In this document: positions 34,105 to 44,713 of the stretch, in pieces | Layout of the letters: every line of letters starts with the position of its first letter | How positions within the stretch are numbered: position 1 is the first letter of the stretch | Assembly: GCA_014529385.2 (NCBI GenBank) | Contig: CM043966.1 | Coordinates: forward strand, 100,287,087 to 100,351,086 | Source: Adiantum capillus-veneris | Lineage: Eukaryota; Streptophyta; Polypodiopsida; Polypodiales; Pteridaceae | DNA length: 64,000 nt | Direction: 5' to 3' | Position numbers and translations under genes: made by a program | The notes under the pieces: generated by a model | The model's database searches: none | What the model was told of the DNA's origin: nothing | Seen by the model: only the letters and a program-made list of their open reading frames with translations

Positions 34105-35741
34105 TTGCTTTTATTTTTGGAAGCTTTTGGGGCTCTGCTTTTGGGCATCCCTTGTAATCTTTAACACTAGTTTGGTACCAAAATAGGACAATTTAAGTGT
34201 CATTTTTTAACAAATTTAAATGAAATGCTACTTGCATTAGACGGTTTATTTAAGAAAATTCTCTTGATATGCTTAAATATGTTAGCTAGAGGGTCTTTTA
34301 AAAATATAACCTTGTATTTTAGAATCTATCATGATCAAGAACTATACTCATCAAGTTGACCCTCGTAAGACTGCGATTGACGCTTTGAAGAAATCGCCTT
34401 TATAAGCTCAAGAAAAAATGAAGCGACCTTGTAGAAAATTTTAGGCGACTCTTCCACAATTTTGCTATAGATAATTGAAAGTTTGCAAAAAAATTGACTT
34501 TGGAGTATATAAAATAATAGAAAGTTCCATGTGTTTGATATGATCATTTCAAGCATATCGTTGTATACAAAGAAAAATATGTTTCTGATGTATTTGGGAG
34601 TTTTAAAAAGTGATACATTGCTTGCCCTTTCCATTAAGCACTCAAGGTGGCAATTAGAAGGGCTTTTTGGTATGCAACAATATTGGATCATTTTAAATAT
34701 TCAAAAGTGCATAAGAGAAAACTTTCATATTTTCATTCTTGAGACATAAGCATTCAAAACCTCAAATAATATCAAACTTTCCATGTAGATCAACTAAATG
34801 TATCAAAGTACGTGGTACATACACAATTGGGGTGCTTAAAACCTTGGTTTCAATGTTATTATGGAGAACTCTAGATTTTCAAGAGTTTTTGCACAATAAA
34901 AAATTCAAGATAGAGTTCAAACAACGAGATTTAATTGAGTTAGGGAGCCCAAAAAATACGTAGTTTCTTGGTTTAAACATATAAAGTCATTTGTAGTTGT
35001 CCAATTGCACTAGAATAGTACCAATTTCATGAGGGGACCTTTGGAAGACCAAAATTATGCTCTTATTCAGCACGTGCTCAAGTATGAAATTATGTCTATA
35101 GCTTGCATGTGACATGAAAACTTATCTTTGAAGTGCATTTCATTGTTTTGTAACACTAAGTGCTACCACTTGGCTTTTATAAACATAAAAAAGGCCATCT
35201 CTACAAAAAGATATAATAATTTTATGATTTTTTTGGTAAAACAGCTTGAAATTTTACTAAAATTTTATGTCTTAGAACTTACCAGAATTCTCTCCATATA
35301 AATTGTATTTTGATATGGAGAAAAATCCAGTGTTTTCTTTCCCTCATAACCAATCTATGGTAGAAGTAAGGTGTAAAAAACTTTTTTCTAGCTTGACAAA
35401 TAAATTGTCAAAACTTGGTAGAAAAACAGGACACTTTAGTGTCTCAGGACACTTAAGTGTCCAATTACAGAACTAGTGTTAAATAAGCGGTGAGGGGCTC
35501 ACTCTGCAGAGCATCTGGACGCAGAGTATGAGAGTGAAACCCTAACCGCTCTCTTGTACTTTGACATTGATTTAATACATAAAGAAAGACCGAAAGGGGC
35601 GCCAGTCTTTGGGGCCAATATCTCTAGGCACGGAACTCCGCCGGGCCAGTGAAAATCTATTGTGATCTGTGAATTGCTTTGAAGTGGTTATTTGGTGCTG
35701 TGGTGATTGATTCTTGAATTGGAGTGTCCAAGTCTGTTACA
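33766..35741 (+). repeat. B2 3' LTR, split by a DNA transposon
   Basis: Starts TGTCACAAAG and ends TGTTACA. Without the insert it is 658 bp; the excess over the 5' LTR is mainly a longer GA tract (about 34049-34100). The first part (33766-34164) holds the teloboxes. The second (35483-35741) holds the R and U5 regions. Confidence 0.92.
34165..35478. mobile_element. 1.3-kb DNA transposon with TTAA target duplication
   Basis: Comparison with the uninterrupted 5' LTR defines the insertion exactly: TTAA is present once there and on both sides here (34161-34164, 35479-35482). Ends are CACTAGTT.. and ..AACTAGTG, an imperfect inverted repeat that extends inward with GGACA and TTAAGTGTC words. The body is AT-rich, with short frames on both strands that I do not recognise (the longest, 34691-34335 minus, is 118 residues). 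TTAA is the hallmark target of piggyBac-like elements; CACTA ends suggest the CACTA superfamily, which makes 3-bp duplications. Probably non-autonomous. Confidence 0.85.
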
Positions 35742-35746
35742 CAGAT

Positions 35747-35803
35747 CGCAGCCAGAATGAGCTACGTGTCTGGAGCCTATTGCCTTTACGCTACCTTGTT
35801 GGC
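35747..35803. other. Host spacer between B2 and C
   Basis: 57 bp of pre-insertion sequence. It ends in TTGGC, the left target duplication of C. Confidence 0.6.
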
Positions 35804-36365
35804 TGTAGCCGGGCTACAGTGTCACTTTCACAGGACACAGTTAGTACAGTTGGTCCAGGCTGGTTCACACTGGACGGACCCTCTGGACCCTCTGGCCTAG
35901 GAGTGACACGTGGCAGGGTACCGACGGTGGTCTAGTGGACCTCGTGGCCAAGTCACCACATGGCTGACATTTATGAGCCGTTGGTGGCTCTTTATGGTGG
36001 TACATAGGAGTGGTAGCGGTGGGTCATCGGATTATCTTCTTCGCCTTTGGTCCGGCATCATCGAGGTAGCGAGGCTTACACAGAGCATTGCTTCACCATC
36101 CCTGCACATCTGAGCCTCGACACCCTATTTTGTACCTGTGAGTCTTGGGCTGGAGCTGAGTGTGCTGCCACTCCAGAGTCTGTACATGGTCCTTTGAGTT
36201 AGTCGAGTCCACATGTTCTGGTCTACTGCTGTGTCTCTGTTATTATCCATTGTTTCGTGTATTTCATTCTGTTGAGAGAGTTTCTGTTTGTTGAGTGAGA
36301 TTGTCACGCACATTGCACTGGGGACACCCACACTGTAGAGAGCACGACACATTATCCGCGCTACA
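35804..36365 (+). repeat. C 5' LTR
   Basis: TGTAGCCGGGCTACA (its first 15 bases form a palindrome) to ..GCGCTACA. It differs from the 3' LTR at two adjacent-region G/A positions, one T/A and one C/T. Confidence 0.95.
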
Positions 36366-36712
36366 GGTGCTCTCATTTTGGCGATCACGGTGGGACGTCA
36401 ACTGAAGTCTCACTCTGTTGAGTAGCTGGTTTCTTCGCTTCGCCTGTGCAGCCTGTTGGTCTGGTCCAGTTTCACCCTTGATAGCTTAATCTAGCTGGTC
36501 TAGTCTCTCGCCTTGCTGGCCTGGTCCCCTCTCGCCCTGGTCCAACTTGCCTCGTCTCTGGTATAGACCCCTCGACCCTGGTCTAGTCCTCCTCGTCCCT
36601 CGTCCCTGGTCCAGCTAGTCTAGTCACTCGTCTGGTCTAGTAGAGTCTAGACCAGTCTTCAGCCAGTTCAAGGTTCTCTTGCCCAAAGCTTGGTTGGATT
36701 GGAGGTCACTGC
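36366..36712 (+). other. C leader with CTGGTCTAG-type repeats
   Basis: No conventional Met primer site follows the LTR. TTTTGGCGATCACGGTGGGACG at 36377 recalls the TGGCGCC-type primer sites of Tat/Athila elements. From 36450 to 36660, words such as CTGGTCTAGTC, CTGGTCCAG and CTCGTCCCTGG recur many times, forming an imperfect repeat tract before the start codon. Confidence 0.55.
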
Positions 36713-39700
36713 ATGACACATACAAGGAGGTCAGTTGAGCGTCAAAGCCCACTACTGAGCCCTCTGAAGTACTATCACAGAAGACGACCTTTGACACCTT
36801 GTAGAAATCCTTCAACCTCATCACCTATACCTCCACATATCACATCACCCATTCCTTCATCAGGTCCCCCATCTTCGCCCCCATCTTCGCGATCACCTTC
36901 TCCAGAAAAGCTCTCTCCTATTCTTCTACAACAAGCTATTGTGCAACAGACTCAGCAAGGAATCATGGAGCCACTAGCTAGTGTTTTGGCCAAGGTGAAC
37001 ATCAAGTTCCCTACATTCAAAGGGCTGTCTTCAGAAGATGCTGACGACCATGCAAGAAGATTTGTATCTCTCTGTAGGGGACGTGGGCTGAACAGAGAAG
37101 ATGCTTACTTGGTACTATTTCCATCCACCCTGGATGGCCTAGCAGATAAATGGTACAGCCAATTTGCAAAGAACCATTTTGCAACTTGGGCAGCCTTAAG
37201 ACAACAGTTCTGTGCAGCTTTCAGGCCAGGTGACTACCAGGAGAAGGTGTTGGATGAGTTGGCCAACATGGTGCTCAAACCTGAGGAGACTTTTGCGGAG
37301 CTTATGACGAAAACTAAGTCGCTGGTGGCCAAGCTTCCCCAACAACCCGGTGAATTCATGGTTAAAAAGTGGGTGGAGAAGGCGCTTCCCAAAACTTCTC
37401 AGCAAAAACTCCGAGAGAGTCTCCGACCCGACGCCACTCTCGACGAGTTCATCGCAGCTGCTACTAGGATAGAGGGGGCTAGGAAATTGTTCAACAACTC
37501 TCCTCACATAGAAACTCCCTCTGTGTTCTCGGAAGGTAGTCTTGCTGATCCTTTAACTTCTTTACGCAGGGAATTGGAAGCCCTAAAGTTACAGCGAGCT
37601 CTTCAAGAGGAGAGGTCCTTCTCTCTTCGACAAGAGAAGCCTCCTAATCATGAGGCATTGGAACAGATTAAGCGCGAGCTAGAAGAGCTCAAGTGTCAGC
37701 AAGAGACTAAGGCTACGGTCTGGTGTAGCTCATGCCGCTCTCCAGGGCACCCTCCACAGGAATGCCCCCTTCGGGTTTACTGCCACTTCTGTGAAAAATC
37801 TGGACATGAGGACAAGGATTGTTACTACCTTAAGGGATTGCACAAAATACAGCAAAGTCTTGGTCCTTCTCTCCAACAAGGGTTAGCACCATCATCCAAC
37901 ATGGTTTCCCACTACGGCCATCCCAACTACATGCCACCTTTGCTCAATACCCCTGCTGTCCAAGGTATGTCAAGTACTTTCCCGACTCAAAGTTTTTATA
38001 ATGCTAATGCCACCTCAACCCCTCAGAGCTTCTACACTTCAGCCTCCAACTCCATGCAGCAACCACCTCGTCCCCCGTTTCGTCCTTCCAATCGGCCCAT
38101 ACTCTGCTACAGATGCGGAGAGTATGGGCATTATCAGAGCAAATGCCCTCTGCCAGAAGGCTCTTCTCCGTGCCAACTTTGCCCTGAGGCTCAGGATCAC
38201 TACACTAAGGATTGTCCAAAACAACGCGCCTCTACCTCTGCGAGCCCAAGTCAGAGCCAACCTGAATTCACCTTTCCCAAGATCAATTTGATAGCAGTTA
38301 GTACCAACCCCAAGCCACCCCTTTCTGCCCATGTGATTGCCTCTCAAGACAAGTTGCAGCTGGTAGAGGAGCCAGCTGGTGTCCTCACACGAGCTCAGAG
38401 GGCAGCCCTCGGCCTCAATCTTCCAGCAGGTACAGCCCTTTCCTCCCCAATGCCTACACCTCCTCCAGCAGCTGACATGCCATCCCCTAGTGCTAAGAAA
38501 GGATCTTTTACTATGCTCTCCGATATTGATGGGGCTTTCTTAGAAGCAGTTGCTGACTTACAAAAGATCAAAGTACCAGAGGAACAACAACAGGTAGAAA
38601 AAGAGAAGCATACAACAGAGACAGTCTTGAAGAACACTTTCCAACAAGTGTCCCTCTATGACATGCTTCGACTAGATGCGAGTTTCAGAAGTGACACCCT
38701 TGCAGTTATTCAGTTACTTTACCCTGGAGCAGGTCCTAGTGGCGGGCACCTCCCAGTGCGACAGTCAGAGTCCTATATGATATCCAATCCTGCTGCTCCA
38801 CTTACTGATTATAGAAGCCCTCGCCTGACAGTGTTCGTTTTAGGTCGGCAATTCTCAGGAGTGATAGTGGATGGTGGATCTGGCATCAACGTGATGCCCG
38901 AGTTCACTATGCTAGCTCTAGGTCTACAGCCTACTCGCCTTGCTCCCTTCACAGTTACATTGGCTGACCAGCGGACAGTCTACCCAATGGGCATAGTGAA
39001 TAATGTGCCTCTGCAGGTACAAGACTTTACTTTTAACTTGGATTTTGTGGTGGTTCGTCTTCCCCAGGTTGAGGGCGGATTTCCCTTGCTTATTGGAAGA
39101 CCATGGCTGCGACACACTAAAGCACTCCACGATTGGGGAAACGATGCAATGTGGATACATACTTCTGGCTCCTCTTTTGGCTCCCCGATGCAACCCATCC
39201 TCTTAGAAGGAGGCATGGATCCAGTGGTGCAGAAAGTTTCCGTGTCAATGGAAACCAACCCTGAACAAGAACAGCCTACTACACCTGAAGGGTCAAACGA
39301 AGATCTGCTGGAGTGGCTGGAGGCTACCAAATCTATGCCTTGTTATGGAGTCTCTATTCACTCTTTGCTTGAAAGTACACCCTCTTCCAATGTTTCCAAG
39401 GTAACTAAACCTTATGAGCCACATGAGCCAGCTCAAGAGTTGAAGGTCACAGAAGATACTCCTGATGCGCTCATGGTGAAAGCCCTCTTGATAAAAGCCA
39501 TTGAATTCGGAAAGCCGAGGAAAAAGTATAGAAGCAAAAAGAAATCTCCCCTACAAGAGTTCAACACCCTTCAGACATCAGCCCCATTGGTGTCTGCTTC
39601 TCCAACCAGAACGAAGCTAACCTCTGTGTCTAGCCAACTCCCTTCACAGAGCAGGTCCTGCTTGATGTGCTGGATGAATTCCCTACTCCTGCTCGTAGTC

Positions 39701-40369
39701 TTGCTGAGAATAGTTGGTTCTGTCCTCAACCTGCACTTTCATAATGCTCTGACCTTCCTCGCCCTTACCAACACACCCTCTCCCTCCCCCTCTCGCCCCT
39801 ACCTACCCTCCCTCTCTTGCCCATACCCACCCTCTCCCTCCCCCTCTCGCCCCTACCCTCCCCCTCTCTACCTCTCGCCCTACTCTCTCCCACTCGCCCC
39901 TACCCTCCCCCTCTCGCCCCTACCCACCCTCTCCCTTCCCCTCTCGCCCCTACCCTCCCCCTCTCGCCCCTACCTACCCTCTCCCACTCGCCCCTACCCA
40001 CCCTCTCCCTCCCCCTCTCGCCCCTACCCTCCCCCTCTCTACCTCTCGCCCATACCCTCTTCCACTCGCCCCTACCCTCCCCCTCTCTTCCTCTCGCCCC
40101 TACCCCCTCCCCTCCCCCTCACCCCTCTCGCCCCTACCCTCCCCCTACCCACCCCACTCGCCCCTACCCTTTCCCTCTCGCCCCTACCCTCCCCCTACCC
40201 ACCCCACTCGCCCCTACCCTCCCCCTCTCGCCCCTACCCACCCCCTCATTCCCTCTCACCCCTATCTAGCAACCTACCCCTCTCGCCCCTACCCAGTTCC
40301 CCTCGCCCATACCCCCTCACTTCCCCTCTCACCACTACCCACCCCTCACTCCCCCTAAACCCTATCTAG
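36713..40369 (+). CDS. C gag-protease polyprotein
   Basis: 1,218 codons. A Ser/Pro-rich N-terminus comes first, then a retrotransposon gag domain at about residues 90-260 (VNIKFPTFKGLSSEDADDHA, LADKWYSQFA, TWAALRQQFCAAF). Four knuckle-like motifs follow: CSSCRSPGHPPQEC ~338, CHFCEKSGHEDKDC ~357, CYRCGEYGHYQSKC ~465, and a longer CQLCPEAQDHYTKDC ~487. A retropepsin sits near residue 718 (VIVDGGSGINVMP; DGGS rather than DSGA) with FPLLIGRPWLRH. From about residue 960 the natural frame seems to switch (FTEQVLLDVLDEFPTPARS lies in another frame). The last ~200 residues are Pro/Ser/Tyr repeats read from the CT satellite. The gag-protease part looks intact. Confidence 0.88.
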   Translation: MTHTRRSVERQSPLLSPLKYYHRRRPLTPCRNPSTSSPIPPHITSPIPSSGPPSSPPSSRSPSPEKLSPILLQQAIVQQTQQGIMEPLASVLAKVNIKFPTFKGLSSEDADDHARRFVSLCRGRGLNREDAYLVLFPSTLDGLADKWYSQFAKNHFATWAALRQQFCAAFRPGDYQEKVLDELANMVLKPEETFAELMTKTKSLVAKLPQQPGEFMVKKWVEKALPKTSQQKLRESLRPDATLDEFIAAATRIEGARKLFNNSPHIETPSVFSEGSLADPLTSLRRELEALKLQRALQEERSFSLRQEKPPNHEALEQIKRELEELKCQQETKATVWCSSCRSPGHPPQECPLRVYCHFCEKSGHEDKDCYYLKGLHKIQQSLGPSLQQGLAPSSNMVSHYGHPNYMPPLLNTPAVQGMSSTFPTQSFYNANATSTPQSFYTSASNSMQQPPRPPFRPSNRPILCYRCGEYGHYQSKCPLPEGSSPCQLCPEAQDHYTKDCPKQRASTSASPSQSQPEFTFPKINLIAVSTNPKPPLSAHVIASQDKLQLVEEPAGVLTRAQRAALGLNLPAGTALSSPMPTPPPAADMPSPSAKKGSFTMLSDIDGAFLEAVADLQKIKVPEEQQQVEKEKHTTETVLKNTFQQVSLYDMLRLDASFRSDTLAVIQLLYPGAGPSGGHLPVRQSESYMISNPAAPLTDYRSPRLTVFVLGRQFSGVIVDGGSGINVMPEFTMLALGLQPTRLAPFTVTLADQRTVYPMGIVNNVPLQVQDFTFNLDFVVVRLPQVEGGFPLLIGRPWLRHTKALHDWGNDAMWIHTSGSSFGSPMQPILLEGGMDPVVQKVSVSMETNPEQEQPTTPEGSNEDLLEWLEATKSMPCYGVSIHSLLESTPSSNVSKVTKPYEPHEPAQELKVTEDTPDALMVKALLIKAIEFGKPRKKYRSKKKSPLQEFNTLQTSAPLVSASPTRTKLTSVSSQLPSQSRSCLMCWMNSLLLLVVLLRIVGSVLNLHFHNALTFLALTNTPSPSPSRPYLPSLSCPYPPSPSPSRPYPPPLYLSPYSLPLAPTLPLSPLPTLSLPLSPLPSPSRPYLPSPTRPYPPSPSPSRPYPPPLYLSPIPSSTRPYPPPLFLSPLPPPLPLTPLAPTLPLPTPLAPTLSLSPLPSPYPPHSPLPSPSRPYPPPHSLSPLSSNLPLSPLPSSPRPYPLTSPLTTTHPSLPLNPI
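39772..40345 (+). repeat. CT-rich satellite, ~20-bp unit
   Basis: Imperfect repeats built on CTCGCCCCTACCCTCCCCCT, with variants carrying ACCCA or CTACCTCTCG. About 570 bp, strongly pyrimidine-biased on the plus strand. It occupies the position where RT and integrase would lie in an autonomous relative. Confidence 0.92.
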
Positions 40370-40403
40370 CCCTCTCAAGTTCAGCTTTCATTCTGTCATC
40401 ATC

Positions 40404-40553
40404 ATGGAGCTTAACCCTATTTGCGGTGTTACTCGGGTTTATGGTCATCCCTCTTTTCGAGAAGAGTGTTGTTGCAAAAAGAGTGGCAAGGGTCATCTGC
40501 AACTACAAGCATGGCCCAGGCTTTACAATCATACATACTGGGTTCCTGCCTAG
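40404..40553 (+). CDS. Short Cys-containing frame downstream of the satellite
   Basis: 49 codons from ATG to TAG, with GVTRVYGHPSFREECCCKK and WPRLYNHTYWVPA. No family recognised. It could be a decayed remnant of pol or env-like sequence. The remaining sequence to 40733 has no gene. GTGGCGGGCAACC before the LTR is a poor polypurine tract. Confidence 0.25.
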   Translation: MELNPICGVTRVYGHPSFREECCCKKSGKGHLQLQAWPRLYNHTYWVPA

Positions 40554-40733
40554 TTAGAGGCTTAAGGCGATTGCAAGTAGTGCAATGTTTTTAACTCCAC
40601 TTTTGAAGTCTGTAAGGTCATGGGCCTAACACCTGCTTCAGAAAGATGTACGGATGCAGTACCTAGTGGTTTTCCTTCACAGTTTTTTCAGTATTCCTCA
40701 CCGAGACGGTGAGCGGTCTTGTGGCGGGCAACC

Positions 40734-41295
40734 TGTAGCCGGGCTACAGTGTCACTTTCACAGGACACAGTTAGTACAGTTGGTCCAGGCTGGTTCACAC
40801 TAAACGGACCCACTGGACCCTCTGGCCTAGGAGTGACACGTGGCAGGGTACCGACGGTGGTCTAGTGGACCTCGTGGCCAAGTCACCACATGGCTGACAT
40901 TTATGAGCCGTTGGTGGCTCTTTATGGTGGTACATAGGAGTGGTAGCGGTGGGTCATCGGATTATCTTCTTCGCCTTTGGTCCGGCATCATCGAGGTAGC
41001 GAGGCTTACACAGAGCATTGCTTCACCATCCCTGCACATCTGAGCCTCGACACCCTATTTTGTACCTGTGAGTCTTGGGCTGGAGCTGAGTGTGCTGCCA
41101 CTCCAGAGTCTGTACATGGTCCTTTGAGTTAGTCGAGTCCACATGTTCTGGTCTACTGCTGTGTCTTTGTTATTATCCATTGTTTCGTGTATTTCATTCT
41201 GTTGAGAGAGTTTCTGTTTGTTGAGTGAGATTGTCACGCACATTGCACTGGGGACACCCACACTGTAGAGAGCACGACACATTATCCGCGCTACA
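40734..41295 (+). repeat. C 3' LTR
   Basis: 562 bp, same ends as the 5' LTR, followed by CTGGC. Confidence 0.95.
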
Positions 41296-41465
41296 CTGGC
41301 TGACTCCACTTACTGTCCCTTTATTGTGCACTGCCTAGTTTGCTGCCTTTGCCTGCTGTTTGCGCGAATTGCCCTTGCTAGCTCAAGAGTGATGGTCTCC
41401 AACTTCACGGTTCCTTGCCCAAACCTGCCCGATTCTCTGCGCACTGCCTTGACCTGTTGATCGAA

Positions 41466-41506
41466 CCTTACGTAACATCAAAACATTAACGTAAGTTTTG
41501 ATTACG
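41466..41506. repeat. Inverted repeat (hairpin)
   Basis: ACGTAACATCAAAAC and GTTTTGATTACGT face each other around ATTAACGTAA; the stem has one bulged base. The flanks 41296-41608 show no gene. Confidence 0.65.
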
Positions 41507-41605
41507 TGGCGTGGCTACTTGCCGTCAACTAGTGCACAAATACTGTGCAACGCGCAAAGGTGTTACAACGCTGACAGGTCGCTCATCAGCAATCTCTTAC
41601 GCGAG

Positions 41606-42110
<505 letters not shown>

Positions 42111-43110
42111 TGTGAAGCTTGACCATTTGAATGCTGAGTCCCTACTCTAAAGTGATTCGTCTGATATCCAAGTTGAGGTGAACATTTTCTTGAATTTTAA
42201 CCATGTCGCAGGTGCTTCTTTGCGTAACAACAGAGTAGACCACCATGTCTGTGCAGTTCCTTTCAAGTAAGATGTTGCCCTTCGCTCCTTGAAGCGTTCT
42301 GTGAACCGACCTTCAGAGGAGGCGACGTCAAACTACTGTACAAACTCAAGGGCTTGATGGGTGTCCTGGTAGCTTGAAAACGTCTCAAACCTGACGGCTT
42401 GACCCCCTTTCTTGAACTCCTTGGTCTTCTTGCTCATTTGCTCACTGTCTAAAGAGGACGAGCTCTCCTCCGCCAAACTGCTAGATGGCCTTCCATGCCT
42501 TCTAGACTGTTACAGACATCTGTTTTTCTTTCTTTTCTTGCTTTTTCTCCGCTTCTTCCACCTTTTCTCATCCTCTTTGGAACTAGAGGATGACGAACTG
42601 TCGGAACTCTCTAAAGACGAAGAAAAATCTGAGTCACGCTCGGAATGAGTACGCTTCTTGGGTCTGCTTGCCACCCTGAAACTCGACTTCCGGCCTAGAT
42701 AACTGGTGAAATCCACCGATTTTCTCTTCTTTCGAGAGTGCTTCAGTCCTTTCATTATTTGGTTCATCTATTAGTCAAGAGCTCCGTCCAACTCCTCCTG
42801 CGAGTACAGCTTCCGCTTTTCTGTACTTGTCTGTCCATTGAGCTGTCCTCTCGACCTAGAATCAATGGCCTCACGCCATCTCAAGTGAATCTCATCAATT
42901 GGGTAATTCTCCTGATGTTTTGCAAATCTCAGGTCTCTGAATTACTCGATCAGTCTTTTCACACATGTATCAACCTGTAGTTGACGTTTGTACTATGCTC
43001 TGGCAACCTTCCTGACCGAAAATTTGCCAAATTCTTCCTTCTTTTCTTCAACTCCCATGCTCGGTTTCAACTTTTCTTTGCCTTGCCGCCGAGTGGTGTT
43101 ATCTCTGTCA
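42111..43110 (-). pseudogene. D gag fragment
   Basis: Minus frames read KSVDFTSYLGRKSSF, then KKRTHSERDSDFSSS, a poly-Ser tract and KKTKEFKKGGQAVRFETFSS. Further down are stop-broken matches to the IQQFDIAF block and to WWSTLL.. ATWLKFKKMFTSTW. The order and spacing equal B2 gag. The copy ends near 42111 without pol. Confidence 0.78.
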
Positions 43111-43358
43111 GATTCTCCGCGAGAACCCATGTGTACTCTTGGGTTCTTCAAGGCTTATGCCCTTTAAGACAGAGCGATGAAGATGGGAGCGCGCCCGATG
43201 TGTGATGTACGAAGGGTGGGAGTGGCTAATAAGTCTGGGGTCACGACACGGAAATTCTTTCAGACCCGAAGAATTTGTCTAGTATGTCAGATTCTCCTTG
43301 AGAACCTCTGTGTGTTGCAGAAGGGATCGGATCCTCCGTAGAAGAAGAACCTTACTGA

Positions 43359-43370
43359 GCTCTGATACCA
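43359..43370 (-). promoter_or_regulatory. D primer-binding site (initiator tRNA-Met)
   Basis: Plus-strand GCTCTGATACCA is TGGTATCAGAGC on the minus strand, one base from the LTR end at 43372. Confidence 0.88.
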
Positions 43371-43528
43371 CTACAACAGACTTGGACACTCCAAGCGAGA
43401 AATCAATAGCAACACATGAACAAAAACCTTAAAGTCACCGAACTTTAATATATATTCAGAGAGAGAGAGTGTCGACAAGGCACGGCGGAGTTCCGCGCCC
43501 AAAAGCATTGGCCCCAACGACTGGCATC

Positions 43529-44209
43529 TGTCACAAGACGGGCACCATGTGCCAATAGAGAAGAACAGACTGAACGAACTTTTAGCACTTCAGTAACAAC
43601 TGAAACTGAAAGAGAGAGAGAGAGCATACGCGACACGGAGTGGCGAAATTCCATCCCAGAGAGTATTGGCCCCAAACCTTGGCTCCTCTTTCGGTATTTC
43701 TTTATATATTACTTGAACTCAATACAATGCCGGTACTCGCGCTCTACACCTTCTCACTGAAGCATGCCAGAGAGTGAGCCCTCTGTACTTATTTAAAGGC
43801 CCTTGGCCTTGAAAAGAAGTTACATGAAAAGGAGTCAAACTCAAAAGCAATTGGTCCCAAAAGCTGGCATTGAAAACTGCCCAGCATAAATCACGGAAAT
43901 CCGTACAGGCTACCATGTCAGTAGGTCAATGTAAAATCCGGATATTCGTACAGGTTGCCATGTCAGCAATCAACGCAAAATTCGGAAACCCGTACTACTG
44001 CCACGTCATCAGCTTCTACGCTGTCTTTTGTGTGTGTGTGAGGGTCCAACTTTGTTTGAATTCCTTTATGTCACTTGGGCCCCATCGGACGGGGTCTCAT
44101 AAGTACTTCTTCTGCTGTTGCTTGTTCTCTATAGGGTTTAGGCCCCTCGGCTGTGATCTGAAGGTTGGCTCTGTTCTTCAGCGACTTGACACATCAATAG
44201 TTTGTCACA
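43529..44209 (-). repeat. E 3' LTR
   Basis: Plus strand TGTCACAAGACGGGC..AGTTTGTCACA, 681 bp. It contains a GA tract (43612-43624) and the GGCCCCAAACCTTGGCTCC.. motif. The neighbouring TCCCCCCTTCTTGAAAGAA (44210-44228) is the polypurine tract in the minus orientation. Confidence 0.88.
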
Positions 44210-44228
44210 TCCCCCCTTCTTGAAAGAA
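44210..44228 (-). promoter_or_regulatory. E polypurine tract
   Basis: TTCTTTCAAGAAGGGGGGA in element orientation, adjacent to the LTR. It resembles those of B1 and B2. Confidence 0.8.
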
Positions 44229-44316
44229 AGTAATCGTCTGTGATTATAGCATATCTGCAAAACAACTCAAGTTAGCTCAAAAATTTTCGAGGGACAATCT
44301 GTTTGCTCTTTTTGTT

Positions 44317-44409
44317 AAGGAGTTTGCTTCTCCTTTCGGCTCTTTTGATCAAGTAGCTGGCTTCTCCTTTCGACTCTTTTGATCAAGGAGTTGGCTTCTC
44401 CTTTCGTCC
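44317..44409 (-). repeat. 34-bp tandem repeat, about 2.7 copies
   Basis: Units start at 44317, 44351 and 44385. Each carries GGCTTCTCCTTTCG and CTCTTTTGATC with few changes. It lies in E's 3' untranslated region. Confidence 0.88.
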
Positions 44410-44713
44410 AGATCGGAACTCTTGATATTCTGACGTATTAAAATTAGCCATCACACCTAGACCGCACTGATCTTCCACAGGTGTCTTGATGCACTAAAAT
44501 TACATACCCAGGCAATCTCATCCAATTAGGAATATTCAGTGGTTGGCACATCACAATGCAACACAAATGCTTACATATGTTATAAGACACAACGAACAAT
44601 GCTGAGCACTCCTTCGAGACAAATGGTCTGCGGTATGAAGCTGCTCAACAACTACCTCGTCACTCCCCCCACAAATAACCTAAAAAGGTCCGGGCCGTGA
44701 GCTCAAAGGACTG

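Larger units (their letters stand above)
27667..35741 (+). mobile_element. Ty3/gypsy chromovirus B2, structurally complete
   Basis: Target duplication CAGAT at 27662-27666 and 35742-35746. LTRs 27667-28287 and 33766-35741 (the latter enlarged by a DNA transposon). Primer site, gag with zinc knuckle, protease, RT, RNase H, integrase, C-terminal chromodomain and a polypurine tract are all present in order. Coding frames are broken in about eight places. The 5' LTR has lost one G at its second base. Confidence 0.93.
35804..41295 (+). mobile_element. Young non-autonomous LTR element C (gag-protease only)
   Basis: Two LTRs of exactly 562 bp differ at 4 positions by direct reading. Flanks are TTGGC and CTGGC, a 5-bp duplication with one change. 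Inside is one uninterrupted frame of 1,218 codons with gag, four zinc-knuckle-like motifs and a retropepsin, then a CT-rich satellite. No RT, RNase H or integrase is found. It resembles the published TR-GAG type of plant elements (LTRs plus gag, mobilised in trans). Confidence 0.9.

Noticed and set aside
34165-35478. Assignment to the CACTA superfamily
   Set aside because: The exact duplication is 4 bp (TTAA), not 3 bp, and no CACTA transposase is visible; left unassigned.
39817-40269. Pro-rich extensin-like frame
   Set aside because: An alternative frame of the CT satellite in element C.
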